Source: Triops longicaudatus
Lineage: Eukaryota; Arthropoda; Branchiopoda; Notostraca; Triopsidae
NCBI GenBank assembly: GCA_022885665.1
Contig: JAGQDJ010000086.1
Span: 124,001 to 188,000 of the forward strand
Direction: 5' to 3'
DNA: 64,000 nucleotides
Positions within the stretch are counted from its first letter, which is position 1. Every line of letters begins with the position of its first letter. Of the stretch, positions 25,401 to 33,200 are shown piece after piece. The translations under genes and the position numbers were made by a program. The notes beneath the pieces were generated by a model. That model was not told where the DNA came from. It did no database searches and saw nothing but the letters and a program-made list of their open reading frames with translations.

Positions 25401-27293
25401 CATCCTGCAGCAGCGGCAGCTATGCTTGGCAGGCCGTATGACGAGCAACTAGCACACCAGGTTAGTATTTGTCCGTGATTATTTGCCCGCCAACATTTTG
25501 AAGTGTACAAATTGAAATAGTTAATCCCTGTGTCAAAGAACGTTCTCTGTCAAACAACAAAAGCTAAGCTTAACCTGAAGCTATATAGGGAGCCTATCTA
25601 TTGTACTAGAATCGACGTGAAGCTCTGTCGAATAAGTAGTTTGAGCGAGATCCGTTTCCACGTTCGACTTGCTAGGATGGAATTTTTAATACTATATCCC
25701 TGGAGCTTCGGTAAAAGAAAAATTGACGCTGAAATTGCGTCTAAGATCTGTCTCTTACGCCTTTTCAGACAGTACTTCATTGTCCACATGGCATGTTAAA
25801 TTACTCACAGTAAAACTGCAATTTAAAAGGATTGACATATTTGAATCCATTGCGTAGTGTGAGGATTAAATCAAGTTTCTTCAACCGATATTCACAGGTT
25901 TTATTCGATCGTTCTTGTGTTTTACGCATATATATTTGTGTTGGAAACGGAGAAAAGCTTGTTGGGTTTCAACTTGGAGGCAAACGAATAGCTTTGTTCT
26001 GTCCGTTTTAGCTCACTTTCTCCTTCTATGCCACATTCAGGAATGGACTTCAAATAATACTTCGCTAAGAATTTTTTAACTCAGCCCCAGTCAGTTCATT
26101 TTTAAGTACATTCAGAGAAAAGCTTAAATTTTATTTCAATAGAAAAAATGGAGTGAAATAAGTTAGGTAGCAAAATGAATTGGCCAAAATTAAAGGCTAT
26201 GGTGGACGCTAAAAAGCTTAGGGCCGTTGTCCAAAGATGGCAGGTCAAACTGCATATGCTCTGATTGAAGAATTTGCGCGTACGATTGTGCAAATAAGAC
26301 AGGGGAGAGTGTTAGGGGGCCTGGCTACGGGCCTGAAAGAAGGGTCAGTTTTTCACAAGTTTCTTGCCGGTTGATTTAGTACATATAAAGGGAATGTGAT
26401 AAAACTTATATATTGAAACTCGTTTATACGTTAATTAGTTAAATGACTGCGAGGACTTTAAAAAAAAAATTATAACGTTTCCAGCATATGCTGTAAACTA
26501 AATGTGAAAAAAATTTGTGAAAACTTAATTTTCGCACAGTCGTCCACAAAAAGTCAACCGTGAGAGCCCGTGAAGTTTGACCTGCCATTTAGAAACGGAC
26601 TCAGTTATTAATTGTCCACCGTGGCCGTAGAGAGCTTACTTTAATGGCGCCAACACTGGAGTGGATGGATGGGATAGGCCAATGATGACGCCTAATGTTT
26701 TAGCAGTAGGGAACATAGCTAAAATTGATGACACAAGAGGGGATGGGGTCCAAAAATGGCGAACTTTTGATGGCGCCATTAAAGTACGCTCCCCTACATG
26801 AAATAAATGGAATGTAGATTAAGTTTGCCTAGTGTGCCTTATAATATCTTGACTTGCTTGGTTTCGTGTTGGGACCTGTTTGAAAAAATCCGAATAATGA
26901 CTGGCAAAACACCGATTAAATCTCATGGTGGACTAGGATGGAATAGGTGTTACTTTGAGACTACGCTAATAGGAGATAAACGAGTGTAATGTAGTATACT
27001 AGTAGAAAACTTCATCCGAGCGTTGTTATGAGTAAACTAACGGTGTCATTTTTCTTTGTATCAAGCAGTTGTCAGCCCAAGCGGCCCACGAGCAGTTGCA
27101 GCGGCAGATTTTGATGGAAAGAGAACGTTTCCCGCATCCTGGTCCGCCCCAGCCGGGTCCAGGGCCTATGCATCCTCATGCGCATCCTGGTTTGATGGCT
27201 CAGCATGAGGAGTATCTTCGGCAGCAACAACAACGTGAGCGGGAGATGAAAGTGCGGGCTTTGGAAGAAGCTGCCAGGGCTGGGCGACCGTAA
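1184..27293 (+). CDS. Gug: Atrophin (Grunge/RERE), 3' part, 12 exons
   Basis: Nuclear transcriptional corepressor that recruits histone deacetylases and works with nuclear receptors in patterning (family knowledge). Exons, all in phase with GT..AG: 1184-1282, 10862-10942, 16778-16919, 17979-18074, 18422-21371, 22302-22488, 22809-23104, 23294-23491, 23854-23984, 24168-24518, 25339-25460, 27069-27293 (TAA 27291-27293). They give 1625 residues in one open frame. Domains in order: end of ELM2 (SGYDPGKALQALVKCPVP), SANT, GATA-type finger split by an intron, Ser/Asn/Gln/Pro-rich region, the atrophin block with RE/ER dipeptides, and a His-rich HTHAHTH segment. The upstream ELM2 half and the start codon are outside the window. 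The gene is certain; boundaries are hand-called from splice consensus and frame. Confidence 0.96.
2707..2964 (-). pseudogene. Possible C-terminal remnant of a non-LTR retrotransposon
   Basis: The minus frame reads YREEEEFMSHLITECRDFRL and ETRKLI. The pattern EEE..xHL(I/L)xECxxFRxxR is common at the end of non-LTR polymerase proteins, where it follows a CxxC pair; here the cysteines before it are lost. No reverse-transcriptase motifs are seen next to it. Confidence 0.3.
4035..4100 (-). mobile_element. Minimal poly(A) retroposition with 10-bp target duplication
   Basis: TTTGAGAGGT occurs at 4035-4044 and again at 4091-4100. Between them lie only AGCTGTC and a T run (42 T including the three of the second copy). 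On the minus strand this is an almost pure A tail flanked by target-site duplications, as left by a severely 5'-truncated LINE-driven insertion. Confidence 0.6.
7402..7437. repeat. (TTA)n microsatellite
   Basis: About twelve uninterrupted TTA/ATT units inside the atrophin long intron, followed by a T run. Confidence 0.85.
10862..10942 (+). CDS. Gug: Atrophin exon: SANT core
   Basis: 27 codons beginning KRFVKGLRQYGKNFFRIRKD, the central helices of the SANT domain. Acceptor ttgcag at 10856-10861, donor gtaagt at 10943. It lies alone between two long introns. A 67-84 aa antisense reading frame over it is a shadow. Confidence 0.95.
10943..16777 (+). other. Atrophin second long intron (5.8 kb)
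   Basis: Contains a pogo/Tigger-like inverted-repeat element (about 11930-12345), a GC-rich block (13620-14580) and the recurring 19-bp motif zone (14674-15718). Open frames of 120-180 aa at 13810-14178 and 16365-16907 have no domain and cross simple sequence. Confidence 0.6.
11930..12345. mobile_element. pogo/Tigger-like non-autonomous element, decayed
   Basis: The left end TTGATCCCCTATTTACGCGG and the right end (reverse complement TAGTAATCCCCACGCTTACG) are imperfect inverted copies, both carrying the CCCC..TTACGCGG words typical of pogo/Tigger termini. No transposase frame lies between them. Confidence 0.4.
16778..16919 (+). CDS. Gug: Atrophin exon: SANT end and basic region
   Basis: Encodes SDLVEFYYLWKKTPGAANHR, the last SANT helix, then the arginine-rich stretch PHRRRHRQSALRRIRATR. 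Acceptor aacag before 16778. The donor gtattc (16920) leaves one base (G) that the next exon completes. Confidence 0.95.
17979..18074 (+). CDS. Gug: Atrophin exon: acidic patch and first finger half
   Basis: Encodes a Ser/Asp-rich acidic patch (DLSSASEDDNSDDDSDSRDL) followed by TGYHCRHCLST, the first CxxC of the GATA-type zinc finger. The donor is gtaaaa at 18075; the intron of 347 bp splits the finger between its two metal-binding pairs. Confidence 0.92.
18422..21371 (+). CDS. Gug: Atrophin giant low-complexity exon (983 codons)
   Basis: Acceptor atgtag (18416-18421); an ORF reading back to 18214 runs into the intron and is not coding. It starts SSKDWHHAGKDKTLLCTDCR, the second finger pair, then polyQ, polySer/Asn, acidic and Pro-rich tracts, and ends PSPEPRIEDSECHRSQSA just before the atrophin block. 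Splicing at AT|gtaaga (21371/21372) restores IFLRHWNRGE in the next exon; without splicing translation would stop at TAA 21373-21375. The exon is GC-rich compared with its introns, and this produces long open frames on both strands that are not genes. Confidence 0.95.
22302..22488 (+). CDS. Gug: Atrophin exon: conserved block and RE repeats
   Basis: Encodes FLRHWNRGEGHSCARTDLTF, KPVPDSKLARRREERLRR and then a run of Arg/Glu dipeptides, the repeats that give RERE its name. This is one of the two most conserved parts of atrophins. Acceptor ttttag ends at 22301; donor gtaagg at 22489. Confidence 0.95.
22809..23104 (+). CDS. Gug: Atrophin exon: DTPALRQLSEYARPH block
   Basis: Encodes RKAPTPDKRETPKPSTSN, then DTPALRQLSEYARPHTGFSP and HMLHYQLASMYGPGARER, all typical of the atrophin C-terminal domain. 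Acceptor tttcag ends at 22808; donor gtattt at 23105; the last two bases AG join G of the next exon. Confidence 0.94.
23294..23491 (+). CDS. Gug: Atrophin exon: EREMSDR segment
   Basis: Encodes MEMEHLEREKREREYREM and REREMSDRFKEEM, a second charged helical segment, then LDPHWLELHR. Acceptor attag before 23294; donor gtataa at 23492. Confidence 0.94.
23854..23984 (+). CDS. Gug: Atrophin exon: Gly/Pro-rich linker
   Basis: Encodes RYGLPGGPPPGALAPPPGFG and then LYSLGGGPSPAALGQMERER, LERL. Acceptor tgtag before 23854; donor gtacga at 23985; phase carries one base into the next exon. Confidence 0.92.
24168..24518 (+). CDS. Gug: Atrophin exon: His-rich HTHAHTH segment
   Basis: After a Gly/Pro/Ala linker the exon encodes RLQMAGLNPELHTHAHTHSH and AHTHTHLHVHPGQESGNL. 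MAG.(S/N)PE followed by alternating His is diagnostic for atrophins. The donor gtgagc starts at 24519, and a mobile element begins 26 bp beyond it. Confidence 0.95.
24545..24882. mobile_element. Non-autonomous hAT-type element, 338 bp, 8-bp TSD
   Basis: Terminal inverted repeats begin TAGGGCTGATAACGGTTCC on the left and TAGGGCTGATAACAGTTCC on the right and extend about 40 bp. The 8-bp direct repeat GTCATCAC flanks it exactly (24537-24544 and 24883-24890). TAGGG termini with an 8-bp duplication are hallmarks of hAT transposons. No transposase is encoded. It lies in atrophin intron 24519-25338, with its target duplication starting 18 bp into the intron. Confidence 0.85.
25339..25460 (+). CDS. 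Gug: Atrophin exon: Ala-rich segment
   Basis: Encodes AAASYPRPQGMMGRDNPLGL and HPAAAAAMLGRPYDEQLAHQ. Two tandem acceptors (ctgcag/gcag) would differ by one Ala codon; both stay in frame. Donor gttagt at 25461. Confidence 0.92.
26195..26628. mobile_element. Foldback/MITE-like inverted-repeat element
   Basis: The left arm (GGTGGAC ... GGCCGTTGTCC ... ATGGCAGGTCAAACT, 26195-26250) matches the reverse complement of 26570-26628 over about 55 bp with gaps. It lies in the last atrophin intron, immediately before a second inverted repeat. Confidence 0.5.
26639..26795. mobile_element. Short inverted-repeat element
   Basis: The left end ACTTTAATGGCGCCA is repeated in inverse at the right end (TGGCGCCATTAAAGT), giving a 157-bp palindromic-ended unit with no coding content. 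Confidence 0.5.
27069..27293 (+). CDS. Gug: Atrophin last coding exon
   Basis: Encodes LSAQAAHEQLQRQILMERER, a Pro/His linker and QREREMKVRALEEAARAGRP before TAA. The acceptor aagcag ends at 27068. A 1.6-kb intron with two inverted-repeat elements precedes it. Confidence 0.95.
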   Translation: MSAQAAHEQLQRQILMERERFPHPGPPQPGPGPMHPHAHPGLMAQHEEYLRQQQQREREMKVRALEEAARAGRP

Positions 27294-28739
27294 GAGGCGA
27301 ACGAACGCGAGGAATCTCATAGTTTTTGACAAACCCCCGTCTTTTATGCCTATAATATACTTGTACATGAAAGCTGGGGATTTGGCTACAAAAGAAATTC
27401 GAATGTCATTTTTCAGAGAAACTGTCATGTGCTTTTTTTTTGGAGAAGGAAGGGAATTGGTTCAGTTTTCTTTGATTATAATCTTGTTTTCTATGGTGAA
27501 ACGAAAGGCTAAACTGGAGAGGGAGGGAGGGAGAACAAAAAGAATGAATAACATGTTCATACCATTGTATCATAGTTAGAAGTGTGGGTGTGTATGCGTG
27601 AGGTGACATGGATAGAATAAGCACACTTGCAAAAGTTGATGGTTATAAATTATAAAACCTTTTTAGACACGGGGAATTGTGTATTGTCGTATTACAGATT
27701 TAAGCGTAAGTGAGGAAACTTCAGCGGCCAGTGGACGAATTAAGGGGATGTCGTGCTTCAGAATGCTGAGAAAATTATATGGCAATCTTGGTAATACGGT
27801 ATTCCGCGCATATTTGAGATGCACTGCCGACGTTTTGAGTTCGACTTTGTCAGCTCCATATTACTGCTCAACGAGCTTCAGGGCGAATTCAAAGACAGTG
27901 CTTGGAGCGCGACTGGTGATCAAGTTACGTATAAAGCAAATACAAGTGTGAAAACTAAACTTGATTTGTAACAATTGTTTGATTCACATTAAGCACCAAG
28001 GCGCAATATAGGCCAAGGATAGGGTTTATATACATTTAACGTTATTACTTTATATGGAACAGAAAATGCCCGTGTATGTTTCAACTTGATCGGCTCGCGT
28101 ACAGCGATTTTTTTCGGCCGCGTGTAAAGAGATCTTGTCGCAAAGGAGTCTTCTTGCATTTCATCCGAGAATAATAAAAGCGCGAAAGGGGACCCCTAGC
28201 TAGGAAGCTTTACCTAGTTTAGTGCAATATTCTGTTAGTGCTGAAGCTCAAGTAACGAAGGTAAAACTACCAAAAGATAAAGAACGGAAAGTTTGGAAAT
28301 TAACTTTTCAATTTCCATAAAGGTCAATTCGACTTTTTCCTTCAGTTCGCCAGTTGATGGATTGAAGATAGGGTAGGTCACCCCTGCTCTAATGCCTAAT
28401 GACAAAGATGCTAAAGACATCACTAAACATACCAACACAGGAATGTCGGAATGTTTAAACATGCGACATATGACACAAGTCAATAAGCATGGGCGTCTGT
28501 CGCGTGTTTCGGAGCACCGACAGCCCGCCGTAAAGCTATCGTAAGACTCCTGGCCAGCTGAGCTTCAATAGCGGTTGTGCCGTAAATCGGAGTAATTTCT
28601 AACGAAAAAGGAACAACTATTGTCGTTTTTCTTGACTATGTCGGCTACTAATATTTAAATAAAAGCAAAAAAAAAAATAATAATAATATCGGCTCCATAG
28701 ATTGTTCAGCAGAATGATACAAACCTGTTACTTTCGACT
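27294..28739 (+). other. Atrophin 3' UTR and downstream spacer
   Basis: The 3' UTR probably ends near 28190. No gene is seen on either strand up to the dispersed repeat at 28740. The open frames at 27346-27951 are chance. Confidence 0.5.
28173..28178 (+). promoter_or_regulatory. Candidate polyadenylation signal, atrophin
   Basis: AATAAA about 880 bases after the atrophin stop codon. It is the first canonical hexamer I found on this strand downstream, so it is the likely 3' end, but no transcript evidence is available. Confidence 0.45.
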
Positions 28740-29400
28740 TCACTGTAAAATCACTGGAGTATTCTATTTTCAAAGTTGGTGTTCAAAGTTACCCCAAGAC
28801 GCGTATAACTTTGAACGCAAACACAGAATTGCAAAGAAAAATTAAGAAATAGTATGTTGGCGGAAAATTTCTCCTTGACGTTAGTGTGAATCAATTGAAC
28901 ACTGTCGACCATTTTCTTGCAAGAAATTGACTTCGGTTATCTTAGCAAAAAATATGAATGAAAAGTGGTCAGTAGAGGAAGAGCTTTTAACGCCTTATAA
29001 CTTATATTTCTTTACACTTTGCACTTGATTGCGTTTCCATTGTTACAGCTACTGCTTTGGTTTTGTCTGCGGTGTTTCAATTGTGAAGGGAGGGGAGGGG
29101 TGAATTTTTAGTTGAGTTATCATGCGTTTTCTTCGCAAGTCGCGTCCCCCCTAACCCCTTCTCGCTCCCCAGCTAGCTCTCGGAACAGCCATAACACAGG
29201 AAACGGGTTGAAGTTCCTTATGTAATTCTAACATCGAATTTGCATGGAAGTAAAATGTTACAACTGCATTTGGATTCGGGTAACAAAAAAAACTGATCGA
29301 TGAAGTATCTTTGTGGGTAAACTGGAGCCCCTAACTGTCCTAGTTTTCTTTGGGTAGTGAAAATCTGTAAGATGTTACCCCATGAAGATGGTACACGTGA
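28740..29400. repeat. Dispersed repeat family, copy A
   Basis: Shares long diverged identity, same strand, with 48185-48810: GTTCAAAGTTAC, TGACTTCGGTTA, CGAATGAAAAGTG-like words, GCAAGTCGCGTCC, ACACAGGAAA, CTCGAATTTG and GGTAGTGAAAAT occur in the same order and spacing. Confidence 0.65.
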
Positions 29401-30008
29401 AGTCTGTGACTTTTTTAGACTTAGTTTCCATAAATACTGGTAACAATATTGCGTACGTCCCACCCCCCTGAACCGTAATCCTGCGTAAAAAACATGTAAG
29501 TTCTTAACTGCCCCCCTCCCCCCCAGGGGATGACCAAGTGCCAAGAGGAGTTACTCTTCACTACGCCCCTCATCATGAGCACCAATTGTTTGAGGCCACT
29601 GCACACAAATGAAACGAGGGTTTAAATTTTATAAAGCGTGCAAGCTCCGTTTAATAAAATTTTCATGAAGACCGTAGTACTGGTATACATGTGATAAATA
29701 ATTTGACAGTCTTCTTTCCACGAAAGTAAGAAACATAATATCTTTCTTTCAAATTTCGGCAAAAATTACTTAAAGCGACAAAAACTGGACATGGACAAAA
29801 ACTACGATCAACGCAAAAGTAGGACTGCGACGGCAGGAATACACAAAGAAACAGAATATAAGAGTGTCCAATCTTTTCATATAACGCAATGTCAAAGGTG
29901 TGACATAATATCAAACGGGAAGAGCATAAAACAGTTTAGCTTTTCATTCCTAAGGAACGCGCGAAACACTCGAGGAACTCATGGCACGGGCCTCAAAGGC
30001 TTAGCGTG

Positions 30009-30216
30009 TTATACCTGCCCTTCCAAACTTTCCTCATTGAAGACTCGACGCAAATCCGTGGCCGCTATGCTTCGCATACTCCGAGAGCGCTCGAATAGTG
30101 AAGGCTCGGTGTAAATGGGTTCACTAGGATCCTCAAACACCCGTCGTGACTGGTTGGTGTTAGGAATATCAGTCGAGTTATCTTCATTTCCGTTTACAGC
30201 AACTTCTGTCACGTAT
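30009..30216 (-). CDS. nompA: nompA-like last exon: long cytoplasmic tail
   Basis: Spliced to the membrane-span exon, it reads CFR-YVTEVAVNGNEDNSTD and continues through VFEDPSEPIYTEPSLFERSR, SMRSIAATDLRRVFNEESLE, GQV, stop. The composition is ordered and protein-like, and SLFERSRSMRSIA is the type of juxtamembrane tail seen in ZP membrane proteins. Acceptor aaatag at 30217-30222. The phase matches exactly. Its polypyrimidine tract is modest. Confidence 0.72.
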
Positions 30217-33200
30217 CTATTTACCGAGAAAGTTCAAAGTTGTTATAACTATTTTGGTGTACAGAGTCCTATGACTAAAGCAAGCTACTCAAAGCGGCCG
30301 CTAGACGTATATGTTGTTCACTCTTACATAAGTAAGTCACATGTGGTAAGCAAAGGGTTAATTATTTCTTGGCACATTTTTGCTGAACACCGCATTGTTT
30401 ACGACTACTGTAATGCTGGATTTACACGCGGACTGTCAGTGTGTCAAAACACTCGACAAATGACACACGCTCATAAGAAAACGCTTAGGAGTGTCGTGTG
30501 CTTCGACACGCCGAGAGCCCAGTGTAAATCCAGCGTAACATATAAAGTGACTAGTCAAATTACAGAGCTAGTTAAGCTTTCCCTAAAAATCAATTTAAAA
30601 GAAATCTACGAAGAGATACATACAGTTCCTAACCTTGAACCAACAAAACTCCCGATATATTTTATTAGCCAAATAAGATATATGCAGCACGGCAAAACAT
30701 TGTTACGGACTTTTGTCTAAGAAAATGGACGCTTAACGTTAACGAACCCTTAACGACCTTGGAAACCCGCCCTAGCTTCTGTTACTATTTTTATTGTGGT
30801 CGCCATTTACCTTGGTTCGAAGCCACGTGCCGAGCCTGACATAAAGAAAAGATTGCGCACAGAGGGCGCTTGTGACGGCGCGCGGGAGGAGGGCGTGTTT
30901 TGATTCGTCCAGCGTCCTGGAGCTGTGGCGTCAGCTTGGGCATTTTTTAACTTTAAAAGTCTATGGCGTCTATTTAAGAACAAAACATTAAAAGGCGCAA
31001 CTTTAAGTGTTTATGACGTTATATAGCGTTCCCAACCTGAAACACAGTCCCGCTAAGCAAGCAGCCAGCAGCATGATGCACAAGAGCAAGACCAAGGCAG
31101 TAATCAAACCGTAATATTCCGTGCTTGATAGGCAAACTTCGGGTTGTTTCAAAGCAGCTAATTCCTCCGCGGGAATGTCGTCTCGTCGGCTGTAGACTTT
31201 CAGCATTTCCATAACGAGCTCTTCTTCTGCGTCTTCCCCAGTAGTTTGAGTCACTTTGCCGCTTTCTGTAGGCACATTTTCACCTGCGGCGCTACTTACT
31301 TCCGCTGACGACGCGTCACGCCGTCTACGCCCGTATGATTGCAGAGATCCTCGGCCAGTATTGCTGTTGCAGTAAACCTAAATTCAAGACACATAAATCA
31401 GTTCTGAAACATTATTGCCAAAGCACTATTTAAACAAATATAGAAAAGGAACACGAGAATACCGGTTGACAGCCTCCGCGACACGCTCTGACGGTAGCTT
31501 CAAAAACTAGGAAGTTGGACTCAGGAATCTTAAAAGCGTTAAACCGAGCTTCCAAACCATCCAGATCGCGGGATTTATCCAAAGCCGGGAAGATTCCATC
31601 ATCGACGGGACAACTGAAGTTACAGTCATATTGTCAACACATTGTCATATTATATTAAATTCATTTAATCGTTACCGAATGTTAATTTATTAATATAATT
31701 ATAAGTTATTAGAAACATAACTTATCTTCCTGTCTTATCTCGTCTTATGCTTTTTTTGGGTTATTTTTGTGTATAAAAATTAAGTTACCCAAAGCGGTCG
31801 ATCAGCTGTACACTACGACCAGTGTAGGGATCTTTCGCGATCACATTTGTAGCGAAGATATCATTGACGAGGTTGTAACCCGCCAAGGACTCCAGACGGA
31901 AGGTTAGAGGATCACCAACAGCGATGGTAGTGGTGGGTCTGCCTTGGTAGAGAATCATGAGCCGCACGCGAGAGTCTAGAATGTTTTGTGCCGGCAAGTA
32001 CTCGATGGGCGTGGGGCTACCAGACCTAGATCGCGATTTCCAGCTTGAAATATGTGTACAGTTTTTCAAATTTGTGAAGCAAGATTGACGTACCCAGCGC
32101 CGATGTATCCCGAAGTGACGACTGCTTCACCAGGGCCTCCAAAAAGACATGTTAAGTTGTAACGTTTATCTCGTGAAGTTTGGACCATTTCGCTGAACTG
32201 CACCACAACTATGTTGGTCAAAATGTCGCCATACTGTAAAAGTGGATATTTCTTGTTTTCAGTTGAAAGTGACAACTGGTGGTAAACGTACTTTCCGTTG
32301 AGGTAGAGTCAGCAATAAAGAGGGTACACAGCAATAAAGGTTTTATTTGACTTTCCTTTTGTATTGGATACTGTGCGTTGATATAGGATATTTTATTGAT
32401 CCGAAATATTACGGGTGCTTTGCTATATTTAGGAAAGTGGTGCGAGGCAACGCTAAGTTAGGAGATACCTATATATTCTAATGAAGATGATACGCAAAAA
32501 AGAAAGTCAAACTTTGAAAAGAAAAATTTCAGACAAGAGTTGCGTGGGTACCCCTGTGCCAAGGGGGATAGGGTTTTTAAATACTCCCCATCTTAATTTT
32601 ATAATGGTAAGCATACGCGACTGCCAAGTGTCCAAAAAATTGCCTATGAACCGAAACTTCATAACACCCCACGAATCAAAATTCCTGTGCGTGGGCTTCT
32701 CCATAGTATCAGAATTGGTACGTGGTTAAAAAGGGAAGAAACCATTGGTGAGTAGGTACATGGGTTTAAATTTCGTTGCTTACCTTTTGGGTACCGCAGT
32801 CAGGATAGCCACGTGGGCCGGTGATACGTAGTACGCTATTAGTACCGCCTGTACCACGGAAGAAACATCTATCGTAGTAACCGTAAGTGTAGATGCGTCC
32901 GGTGAAGCCATCTGGTGTTCTTAGAGTAAACTCCATGCCGTCTTCATTGCAAGTCTGACTGACATCTAGGCAATCGGAGCCGCCATAACTGCGCTCGTAG
33001 AAATCGAAATCGCTGTTGGTCTCGAAATACGAAGGGTTCGATATATCCAAATCCTTAGAACCCCGGTCACTCAGTTCACAGTTTTCGTAGTCTCGACCAA
33101 TGTAGTTACTCACAGGTGGGCTCAGTAAACGACTGAATGAATCAAAGTAATATTAGGAAAAGTAAAATAAATTGCAGTAAATCTCAATATACTTAGTAAA

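Noticed and set aside
29791..30720. 107-aa and 201-aa + strand frames
   Set aside because: One is antisense to the tail exon; the other crosses the palindromic MITE. Neither has a domain.
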